A DNA stretch of 64,000 nt from positions 543,407 to 607,406 of the forward strand of contig NW_015971546.1 in the NCBI RefSeq assembly GCF_000182565.1, in the 5' to 3' direction. Below, in pieces: positions 55,090 to 64,000 of this stretch. This DNA comes from Spizellomyces punctatus DAOM BR117. Its lineage: Eukaryota > Chytridiomycota > Chytridiomycetes > Spizellomycetales > Spizellomycetaceae. The position numbers and the translations under genes are program-made. Position 1 is the first letter of the stretch, and each line of letters opens with the position of its first letter. The notes under the pieces are model-generated. The model worked only from the letters and a program-made list of their open reading frames with translations. It was not told the DNA's origin and ran no database searches.

Positions 55090-56853
55090 CTACGCTACCT
55101 TTGAACGAAGAGGACCCGTAAACCCTCCTGCACTGCGACCGACACCCAACCTGTGCTTCAGCTCATTCAATATCGCTTTCCGATCTTGCACTATCCCACC
55201 ACCCCCTGCAAGCACGTCGGAATTCTCAAGTGCACGTCTCTGGAGATAGGGAATCGTCACACCAATAGGTCCGTACGGTATGTACTTAAATACCTTGTAT
55301 CCTTTGCTCGCCAACGAGAAAGTTGTCCCATCTTGCATACCCATCAGCTGTGCAAACGCCACGGATCCTTCTCCTGCCGGAACATTGAACTGATTCATTT
55401 GCTGGCATGCGTGTTCCACCGAATTTTGGTTATGCGATGCGACAACAAAACTAAGCGGACGAATGTTCCCTTCCACTGTTATATTCGAGTCAGGGCTTTG
55501 AAACCCGGATATTTTGTTCACCAGGAAATCGATGGCCTTGTTGTAGGCAGCATGGGTAGCTTCGATGGTAGGTTGAATAGGATCTGGAATTCCTAGTTCC
55601 TCGGCACGCTCCCGTTCGGCATGCATATAGGCGCCACGCACTATTTTGACGCCAAACGAGTATCCGTTCCGCTCTGCCCTCTCCACATCTAGCACCAGCC
55701 GTTCGTATCCGTCCTTCAAATACAACTGGTAGGTATTGTACAAGACAGGACCGCGTCTTCCGGCCTCATTAGGACCATGGTGCGGTGGGTTGAATTTCTT
55801 GCACAGATTCAATCCAACATCATCAATAGCCGGCTGGAAATACGTTTGCTCCGCGTCTACTAGAATTCGGACGCGGAGGTCACGGGCGTGCTGTGCGACG
55901 ATATCAATATCGGGAATGACAAGGTCTGTAGTATCGAGATCGTCGGCGGATATGAGTTGATTATCGGGTGTGACTGGTTCAATGGGAGGACGGATGAGGG
56001 AGCGAGATGCAGATGAGTTGTAGAGTGAGAACGTATCCGTGACATCAAGCCAGTCGATGAAGCCGTCCTTATCGCGATCCGTAGCAGCGAACAGTGCACT
56101 TGCCGTGTCGCCTCTCAGATGAGGAAATGTAGCTGAAAGCTCCAAAAATTCTTCCAGACTCAGCCTACCGTCTCCGTTTCGGTCAGCTTTCCGGAAAGCC
56201 GCTTGCAGTAGCACAAGCGTATTGCTCCAGCGCTGGAGAATCAATGGGGGAACGAGCGCAGTGACTTTTAGCGCAATGAAGCTTCCTGGTGTCTTGCTGG
56301 CTATGTCAATACTCTCTTTAAACATCCCAGCAACTTTACGAGCTTGCTCTTGCGCAGCAGGTCCTGAAAGCGAAGCCGCATCCACATCCGCTTCAAGGGC
56401 CAGGTCAAGGATGCTGCCAATTTTTAGGCTCTTGAAGTTTTCCATGGTCGGAACAACCTCGGCAAGGTCTTCTCCACCTGTCGCAGAAAAACATATACGT
56501 GAGTCCACAGTTCAGAGAGGTCAGGCTCATCAAATATGCATACCACAAAAATGTCTAAAGAAAGTCTGCTTGATGACGGCATAAACCGGCCGAGTCAGTT
56601 TCATTTTTTCGGCCCACTCCAAAATCGTGGGAGATGCCTCCACTATCTTTGGCATTGCACATAGTTGAAAGACCAAGAGGGAGTTTAGCAGTTCTGCGGT
56701 AGAGCGGGTCTTGTAGGGCCGAACACTGTCTAGTGACGAATTGTGTGCTTGGGTTGCCAACGAGCGAGTTTGAATGAGGGAGCGAGCGAGGCTGAGAGAA
56801 CAAGAACCGTGCGGCGGTCGGATGCGAGTGAGTTGACGGAGTGGAAGGGACAT
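55090..56853 (-). CDS. PUT1: Mitochondrial proline dehydrogenase with two EF-hands
   Basis: Two exons on the minus strand, 56853-56544 and 56477-55090, encode 565 residues. An Arg/Ser-rich presequence (MSLPLRQLTRIRPPHGSCSL) targets mitochondria. The catalytic barrel shows IALKVTALVPP, RILVDAEQTYFQPAIDD, YNTYQLYLKDGYERLVLDVE, GVKIVRGAYMHAERERAEEL, FVVASHNQNSVEHACQQM, GQLMGMQD-like AQLMGMQDGTTF, and the C-terminal YIPYGPIGVTIPYLQRRALEN. The enzyme oxidises proline to pyrroline-5-carboxylate with FAD, passing electrons to ubiquinone. Between the first barrel strand and the rest lie two canonical EF-hand loops, DRNGDGRLSLEE and DRDKDGFIDWLD, with Asp at positions 1, 3 and 5 or equivalent and Glu/Asp at 12. 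This implies calcium control of proline use. A TATATAAG lies upstream. Confidence 0.93.
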
Positions 56854-56943
56854 GGCCAAAGGTTCAAAATGGTTGCTGGAAGAAAACGAACGCAACAACA
56901 AACAGTCGGCTGAAAAACGAGGGCAGCTGATATCAACCAGTTG

Positions 56944-56951
56944 CTTATATA
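56944..56951 (-). promoter_or_regulatory. TATA box of PUT1
   Basis: The minus strand reads TATATAAG about 90 bases upstream of the ATG at 56853. Confidence 0.45.
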
Positions 56952-57177
56952 ATCCCAATCGCAAATGGAAATTAAACGACCGCGCATTTGGAGCTACAAA
57001 TCCCGTACTGCCAGATAAAGGTTTTTATACACCTTCCCGGCAGCCGCGACGAAAAAAATCCCGTCCATCCCGCAGCCGTCTGCTTGCTTCTGCATGTTAC
57101 ATTGAAATGTCCAATACGGCGACGGTGCTCGTCCGCCTTAACGGCTACTTTATTCTTGTCCACCTATCTTGTCACTA

Positions 57178-57919
57178 GTGTGCAGGTGGTAGAAAATGTC
57201 ACTAGGGACAAATTCTCCCTCCAACCCACTACAGCCGGTTCTAATTTACAATTAGCCAGCCTGTCCAACCCTTCATAACCTATCCTGCAAACGAGTTCCA
57301 CCCCTATCCTAACTCGCTACAGGTTCCAGCCTGGGTTGAACTGGGGTACATGAAAAGCTAACTACGACTAGGCCCAATTACACATGCAATGCATTACGGT
57401 TGGTTCTAACCGGGTAACTAAGCCCACCACACGAGAGAAATCCTACTTGATTCCGAAATTCTTTGGTCGGAGGATGTTTCAGATACTAGTAAAATCAGAA
57501 TACTTAGACTGGGAATATGCATGGGAAAATACAAAGATAATGCATACCTGCGATCGTAGCAATATAGTAGTAGCAGCGTTTGCAAAGGGTTATGTTGTTG
57601 TTGTAGTCGGGAGGGCGAGGTCCTCGGCACCAGAGCAGTACTCTCATGATGGACTTGAGAGTTGCTTGAGTGTTGTGCAGATGCTTTGAGAGTCGAGGAT
57701 GGGTAAAGAGGGAAGAGACAGAAGGCCCCCCTTTTATAGACCTTCAGCATGCGCCTCACCGCAGTTTAAAAAAAAACATTACATGCATGCCACACCACAG
57801 TTTGGCGAACATTACAATACATGCCACACCGCTTTGAGCGATAGATGGGGGTGCTGATTATGCGATATGATTAACCGGATAAAAATGAGTCTTAGTGCCA
57901 TTTTCAATCACCTCCACAC
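57178..57919 (-). repeat. Terminal-inverted-repeat element, 742 bases, copy 2
   Basis: It is flanked by TA on both sides (57176-57177, 57920-57921). On the plus strand it begins GTGTGCAGGTGGTAG and ends with the inverse of GTGTGGAGGTGATTG. Read on the minus strand it aligns with copy 1 at 10318-10784 over most of that copy's length, including TCTATAAAAGGGGGGG and the TTACCCGGTTAGAAC...GTAATTGGGCCTAG block. It also has about 150 extra bases downstream of the TATA motif and a longer far end. No transposase is encoded. Confidence 0.65.
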
Positions 57920-57921
57920 TA

Positions 57922-58477
57922 ATAAATCGTTGGTTCGGTAACATTCCGATGTTAGCACGTGATATCACATGCCATCATGTGCTTGCAGAGTCGCAGCGAC
58001 GAGGTCACGTCGTTAAAGGTGACTGTGCCTCTACACGTGAATACCCAAATTTGGATCACTTGACTCTTCCCCCCCTCCCCTTCCGCCCAGCTCCAAAGGA
58101 ACTTGCTTTTCCTATCGATGGGTCGGGCTCGTTTCCCACGCAGGCAATCTGAGATTTACTTGCCATCTCTACACGCTTTTTGCCAACGACCTTTACACGA
58201 TACCGACTTCTAGTCTGTTCCCCTTCTAGTCCGTTGGGTGACCGCCCTTTTGCCTTTTTGCAACCGTTGGATATCTGTTCCTCGGGCTAGGCTTGGCAGC
58301 ATTTGAAGCAGGAGCTTGAAAGTTTACGCATATTTGTTGCGGAAGAAAGCTCTCAAGTGCAAATCTTGTACTTTGACATTGCACCGGCGGTTTGGCTGTA
58401 AGTATTCTTACTTCCCTTTGGTGCTGTTATGAGTGAGGACCCGTACTGACTGACCGATTTGGCAGCGCCACCAACTA
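57922..58477 (+). promoter_or_regulatory. 5' region of the PRRC2-like gene, with probable leader intron
   Basis: About 550 bases rich in C/T tracts near 58070-58090. A likely leader intron runs from GTAAGT at 58399 to TTGGCAG at 58465, ending 13 bases before the ATG at 58478. No coding frame with a recognisable domain is present. Confidence 0.5.
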
Positions 58478-61400
58478 ATGTCGGGAAGTGTGGACTCTGT
58501 ACCCGGGCGTACCGCGCAATTTCCTGGATCGGGCAGTAGCTCGAGGTACCGGCAATCCCTTAATCTGAATAAAGCTTTCAAATCGTCAACGCCAACGCAT
58601 AAAGGTGGTTCCGGTTAGTGTTCCTTCACTTCAAGTGTTTTTATTGAAGATGTCATTCAGAATCGCTGACACATTGTTTTTCATGTTCATCCCAGCTGCC
58701 AGAAATGGATTGCAAGTTCTCGGAAGTACTAGACCACGCCTACAATCATCACTCGTTGCTGCTCCCAAGCCTGTTGACTTACCTAGTTTGCGAAAGGAAA
58801 ATGCCGGGCTGGACCCTACAGTGAGTTTAGTGCCCAGTGGAGGGTCAGGATGGGCAGTAAGAAATAAGGAATCTGATGAAACGGTGGGAGCTGTTGAGCA
58901 TGACAATGCGGCATCAGGGTCAAGTGAAGAGACAGGATCAGCACAGGGGCCAATCAGAAAATCACCACGAAATTGGGCGATAACGGCGGCGAGCTCATCC
59001 CCGCTGCCTTCTTCCCCTGACTTTCCAACAGCGGCTGAAGCGTTGAAAAATCAAAAGCTGGAGAAGAAGGATGGCACTGGAGAGCTGAAGACGGGAAAAG
59101 AGGCACGGGCTACTTCTGCAGGCGGGGACAAGATGGGCGATAACGCGGAAAAGGCATTTGATATTACCAAGCAAGCCGAGGCACAACGGCCTGAGTCTGG
59201 TGGGTGTTCTCCTCAACCATGCCATTGCAATTTATGGGATCTCATTAGAATTGCATTTACGCCGTTTTCAGTCCCCCCAATCAAGAGCGCATGGCAAATC
59301 CCAGCGCCTCCCTCTCAAAGGTATGTTTGTAATAGTACTATTACGAAAGCAAAAATGGTCAGGTTAATTGAGATGAAGTGACTACAGCAATACCGACGGT
59401 CCGCCACACGAAAAGGACCATACTTGGGTCGATGATGATGATGACATGGATTTTTCAAAAGTACCAGTCTTTCAGGCAGGTGTGGATGGCGTGGAAGTTG
59501 TGGAGGAAGTGGACGTTCATCATCAAGATGATGTTGGCCTTGGGCTAAAAGGGGCTGACAGACGGGAACCTGTATCAAAAATTGTGGAACGACCCATTGA
59601 GCGACGGCACCCTGATGATCATTTGGGTAGTCGTGGCGACAGGCATCGCTCACATGATGTTGATCGAGGATGGCGAGGCCCACCGCAGCCGGGACCGTCA
59701 AGAGACCGCTACCCTGTTTTTCATGATCGTAGAAGGGGTTCAGTGTCCGCGAATGACGTGAATCACACAGAATGGGGGAACTGGAGATCAGAACGACACC
59801 AGAGCGTCGTGGAGCGGGATGAGCGAAATCGATTTTTGAATGCTCATCCACCGCAGCTTCTACAGCGCGCCACGCGGCCCGGTGACCGATCAGATCGCGA
59901 CCGATTAGACGATAAGCATGAAAACATACCGACTGGGCGACCAGAAGCTAGCAAACCCGAGGAGCCGAGGGATATGACTGTGAACACTGTGGATCATTTG
60001 ACAGAAATACCACAACCGGAGAGCAAGCGACAGACTCATCAGGAGGATGGCGAACACCCTCGGCGTACACCACCCGGGTGGCGACCGAAGGTGGCTGAAC
60101 CACGGCGGGACGACAGGCAGGACCATAATATTCGCGAGCATGAGCGGGAAGGTGTACCGAATGGGCGACCAGAAGCTGACAGATCCCAGGAGACGAGTGA
60201 AAAGATCGAGACCATTAAGGACCATTCAACAGAAGTGCCACCACCGGAACTCAAGCGCCATAGTCCGCCCGAGGATGTGAAGCACCTTCGGCGTGCAGCA
60301 CCCGGATGGCGACCAAAGGCGCCTGAATCACAGCAGGAGCTTCGTCCATCCATTCCTCGGCGGGACGAAAGGCACGACCGTGGTGTTTTTCGCGACAAGC
60401 GTGAGCGGGACCTGGATAAGATATCCTGGAGGAAAGACCCTGACAAGCCAGGTGACCGAGTTGTTGCTATACTTCAACCTGAGCGCAAACCACTGGGATC
60501 GTCGCCAAAAGAGGAAGCGATGGTGCATACGAAAAGTGCGGAAGTGCACGGGGACAAACACGACCATGCACCAGACATAATCAGCAAGGGCATTGCACCG
60601 CGCGAGGTCCTAACAAAGCGTGCAAGTGATGGGCCGCAAAGCCGCCGCGAGAGTCAGGACCGAGTGGCCACAGAGCTTTCTAACGGTAAAGCTGCCCGTC
60701 CATTGAGCCGGACATCACAGGCACGTTCCGACGCACGCAATCTTGACGCTTTCGACTCTGTTATGACGAGCATCAAGCAGATGATTGATACTTCTGGGCA
60801 CCTAATCGAGCAGGCAGACAGCGACACTACCCTCGCAGATGTAGGAATGATTGATTCACCACCAAAGGGAAACGGAGCAGCAGAGCCTCGTCGTCCTGAC
60901 TCAAAAGACACGGCCAAGAACGTCCACATCAAATCTGAACAATATTCCAATGATCGGGAAGGAAGCAGGAGCAAGAATTGGAAAAGCCAATTGCAGCATA
61001 CACTAGCTGAGAGGACATTCCGTGATGAAGGCAAGAGTGGGAAGTCCCAAGGGTCACATTCTGCAGAAGGCGGCTTTGAGAAAAAAGGTAAACGGCTCAC
61101 TAAGAGGAACAGTAAAGTTGGGAGAAGGGCGTCTGTTGAAACGACTGCGGCGACCGTGGAAAAGCCGTTAACAGTGATTGTGCGGAAACCAGGTGCGTAG
61201 TTTCACCGCGAGTAATTGACTGGACTACGCCCTAATGTTTCTCTCATTGCAGCATCGAGTGACGATATTGCAGCAAAACCATCAGCAACATCTGTTGTTG
61301 ATAAGGTTGCACCGTCAAAGCCCGACGAATCGGGGGAGTCGTCCGGCTCCCCGACTTTCTCCGTCGCCATTCCGCCCGAGATTGACTTGAGTAGGAAGGT

Positions 61401-64000
61401 CAACTTCTTTGCTATGCCGGATATCCTTTCTCCTGAACCGCCACCCCCATCAGCCAACGTCTTGTCTGCCGAAAATGACATGACGGCGTCTGATAACGTC
61501 ACTAACGGATTGAAGTCTCCGCTTGCGCCGAAAGAGGATGTGCTTCTTGATGCCTTCAAAAACGAATCTCCAAACCCGCAGCACGGAGAACGTCGCTTGA
61601 ATGTCCTCGAAAATAAGCATGCCATACCTCGCCATCCTGTGGAGGCGTGGGCGACCATGCTGCAGCCAACTACCACAGTAGATTTAACTCAACCTTGGGC
61701 GGCAGCGGTCCCAGCTACGTTTAGCCCTCGCACCACTTCCTACCGATCGACTGACTCAGGGTTGCTTTCTCAACCATCGCTCATGCTCCATCCGACCGCC
61801 CAGCCGTTGATTGTACCCCAATATCCAACGGCCCATCCCCAAATATGGCATAACAAGGACTCTTTCCATGGAGCTACGGTTTCATCTCAAATAGGCCCGA
61901 GTATGCAATTACTCGTTCCCCGACAGATGATGACGCAACAGTTCCCATATCCGTGGATGGTTGTACCAGGTGGGATGCAAGCACTTAAGCCGCAGCAAAC
62001 AGCATCGTCTTATCCCCAGGTCGCCGTGCGGCCGGCAGGGCCGCCAGTGCAGATGACGCCTCAGCAGTTCCAGGCGCTATGGAAGGATCAAGGAGTTTTG
62101 GCTGGTATGCAAATGCATCCACATACGGGATCCACAGTAAAAGCAAGTCAACAGCAAGCGTTACCCACTAAGCACGTGGGACGGTTCCCTGAAAGGCATC
62201 GGTCGTATCAAGGGGACGTGCCGCGGTCAAATGCAGGTGGAGGAAAGCCGGTTGGTTATGGGAGGCTGCAGCCCTCTTCGTCGCAAAATCTACCTACGAA
62301 TTCTGCGCCCATTCACCTACCTTTGGGTTCAGCTCTAGCCGCTACGGTAACACCTGTCCCAGCGGTAGATTCTAATCCAGCCCAAATTCCAAGTGGCGGT
62401 GCTGAAAGCAAGCATCCGTCACCAGTTCTTCCTGCACAGAATTCGGAGGTTGGCAGAGCACAGCGGGTACCACAGCCTCCTCCCGCCGTGCCTGCTCCAT
62501 CCTCAAATCCCACGCAACAACCTTATATCTCTCCACCAGCAGCAACGCAAGCGGGCAAAGCAGGTCAGGTTCCGCTCAAATCAGTAAAGCATGGAACGCC
62601 CCATGAAGAATTGAAAACCGCACCATCCTCGGGTAGTGATATGCTCACAAAGCAGGTGTCAGGAAGTGCTGCGGCCACTCCAGCTACTGCCCTGCCGTTG
62701 CATAACATCCAACCCCGTGAAGCTTCACACAAGAGGACTCCGTCGTATGGGTTACAACGTGGACCTTACTGGCAGGCGCGGCAGGTAGGACGACCAGATT
62801 TGACAAGACACATGGGAAGTATGGCTCAAGGGTATCAACCAACGGCCGGAAAAGACATACAAGTCGGGCAGAAACCAAGGAAGGATAATGGTACTGATAC
62901 TGCAGAGGATAACAAGAACCCCCAGGACTCTGCAGAACATTCTGGCGATAGTCATATGGAGGTGTCAAAATCAGAGTCGAAAGTGGAAGTGGAGAAGGCA
63001 GCACTTATCCTTAATGACACAAGGGTGCAGCAGTCTCGACGTCCTGCACAGACCTCCTCGGAGACCCAGGCACGGCCATCGGGCCCTCCATCGACAAGGG
63101 ACCGTTCTACTCAACCCACAAGCAAAGCCACGGAAGAAACACGCGGCGCTGGAGCGGCAGGGAAAGGAGCGGAGCAAGCAATCACGTCCTCAACGCATCC
63201 CAAATCCACACAACGGAGCCTCAAGCGCCCCGCCTCGTCACAACCTTTGGTACCCCGAGAGAAGCACCCACGCCCAGCAGTTTCATCGGGACCTCAGAAA
63301 GGGGACAGGCAGAGTGTATACAAGGAGGATATAACGCCGAGTGGGTTGAAGATTACCTATACATCGCGAACTGTCGCTGGGCCACCTACTGTGGAGAAAA
63401 GCAACGAGAAGGGGAAGAAGGACTCCGCGGTAGGAACGGAAAGGGAACGAAAAAATCAGGCTGCAGTGGAGGTCCGGGAATGCGCAGAGAAGGAGAACGA
63501 GAGCAAGGGGGAAAAAGAGGAAGGCGATATGAAGGGGGATAAGGAGAAGAAGAAGAGACGGCGGCAAGGAAAGAAGGCCCGGGAGCATGATAAGACAGAT
63601 GACAATGATGAGGAGAACATGCGAGACAAGAGCACTACGCCCAGTTCTGGCCCCACCTCCAGTCCCTCTCCTGTACCATCACCTGACGTTGGGCCAGGGC
63701 GCATAATGGCGAAGAAGCCTGTATCGCCTCGCATGCCTCCTACCCAGGTCGAGGGGGATGGGTCCGAAAAGGCTCAATTCGCTGGATCACAGAACGTACC
63801 GAGCAATTCGGTGCCATCGTCAAGACCTTCCCGTAAGGATGGTTCTCGCGGCGGATTCAGCGGATCATTCTCTTCATCATTCTCTGCGAGCCGAGGAAAA
63901 GGGATCAATAATGCATCATGGCGAAGAGGAGGAGCCACTTCTGCAGCAAGATTCAGCCAACGCCGTGGTGGTCGTGGTGCAGAAGGAGCCGTGAGTGGAA
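58478..64000 (+). CDS. PRRC2/BAT2-like giant disordered protein, 3' end outside the window
   Basis: Five exons in view, 58478-58613, 58696-59199, 59272-59320, 59388-61192 and 61253-64000 (open at the edge), give more than 1745 residues. The N-terminal domain matches the BAT2_N family: NLNKAFKSSTPTHKGGS, NGLQVLGSTRPRLQSS, VDLPSLRKENAGLDPTVSLV, and a later WQIPAPPSQR / WVDDDDDMDFSKVPVF. In animals PRRC2 proteins bind RNA and initiation factors and promote stress-granule formation; a similar role here is inference. The rest is low complexity: an Arg/Asp/His-rich segment, an internally duplicated block (see repeat), Gln/Pro-rich stretches with MVVPGGMQA, a Lys/Glu-rich region (KEEGDMKGDKEKKKRRRQ), and near the edge an RGG segment (RRGGATSAARFSQRRGGRG). 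The first intron starts GTTAGT. The start is set by the leader intron and first in-frame ATG. Confidence 0.82.
59935..60390 (+). repeat. Tandem duplication of a 76-codon block in the PRRC2-like gene
   Basis: Two units, offset by exactly 228 bases (starts at 59935 and 60163), share GRPEA, then T..H.TE.P.PE.KR, ED..H.RR..PGWRPK. Because 228 is a multiple of three, the frame is kept. Divergence between units shows it is not recent. Confidence 0.85.

Overview
The window is nuclear DNA of an intron-rich fungus. Short spliceosomal introns (mostly 45-90 bases) cut nearly every gene. An SSK1-type response regulator, an RGP1 arrestin-like subunit, HUL4, ZIP4 and PUT1 orthologues and chromodomain gypsy elements all point to Fungi. 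A CTC1-like telomere protein and a BAT2_N (PRRC2-like) protein, both missing from the best-known yeasts, suggest a lineage outside Saccharomycotina. I cannot name the species. Exon models were built by hand from reading-frame continuity, splice sites and conserved family motifs.

Left part (1-19880): the 5' part of a PX-domain gene (minus, running off the left edge); a single-pass membrane protein with a Cys-rich ectodomain and an SH3 tail; PCH2 (minus, 14 exons) divergent from a mitochondrial rhodanese; the CCCH/FG nucleoporin NUP42 (minus); a 467-base terminal-inverted-repeat element; a Gfo/Idh/MocA oxidoreductase (minus) divergent from a Ras-like GTPase; and an SSK1/Mcs4-type response regulator.

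Middle (about 20600-31300): a 10.7 kb nested retrotransposon cluster. A gypsy chromovirus (minus) has two unequal LTRs and a gag-pol split by a copia-type LTR. It sits in a rearranged copia context made of a truncated LTR, an inverted pol scrap, and a 3' half of pol with an LTR and a frameshift.

Right part (32260-64000): HUL4-type HECT ligase (minus, 18 exons), RPS10, RPL15 (minus), RGP1, CTC1, ZIP4/SPO22 (minus), RPL13, the TFIIA small subunit, an uncharacterised coiled-coil protein (minus), proline dehydrogenase with two EF-hands (minus), a second and inverted TIR element, and a very large PRRC2-like protein running off the right edge.

Themes: two meiotic genes (PCH2, ZIP4), one telomere gene (CTC1), three ribosomal protein genes with CACGTG boxes upstream of two, and one arm of osmostress signalling. 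Unusual at the gene-structure level: about a dozen of some 80 introns start with GTT rather than GTA/GTG, and three genes need micro-exons of 4, 8 and 14 bases.
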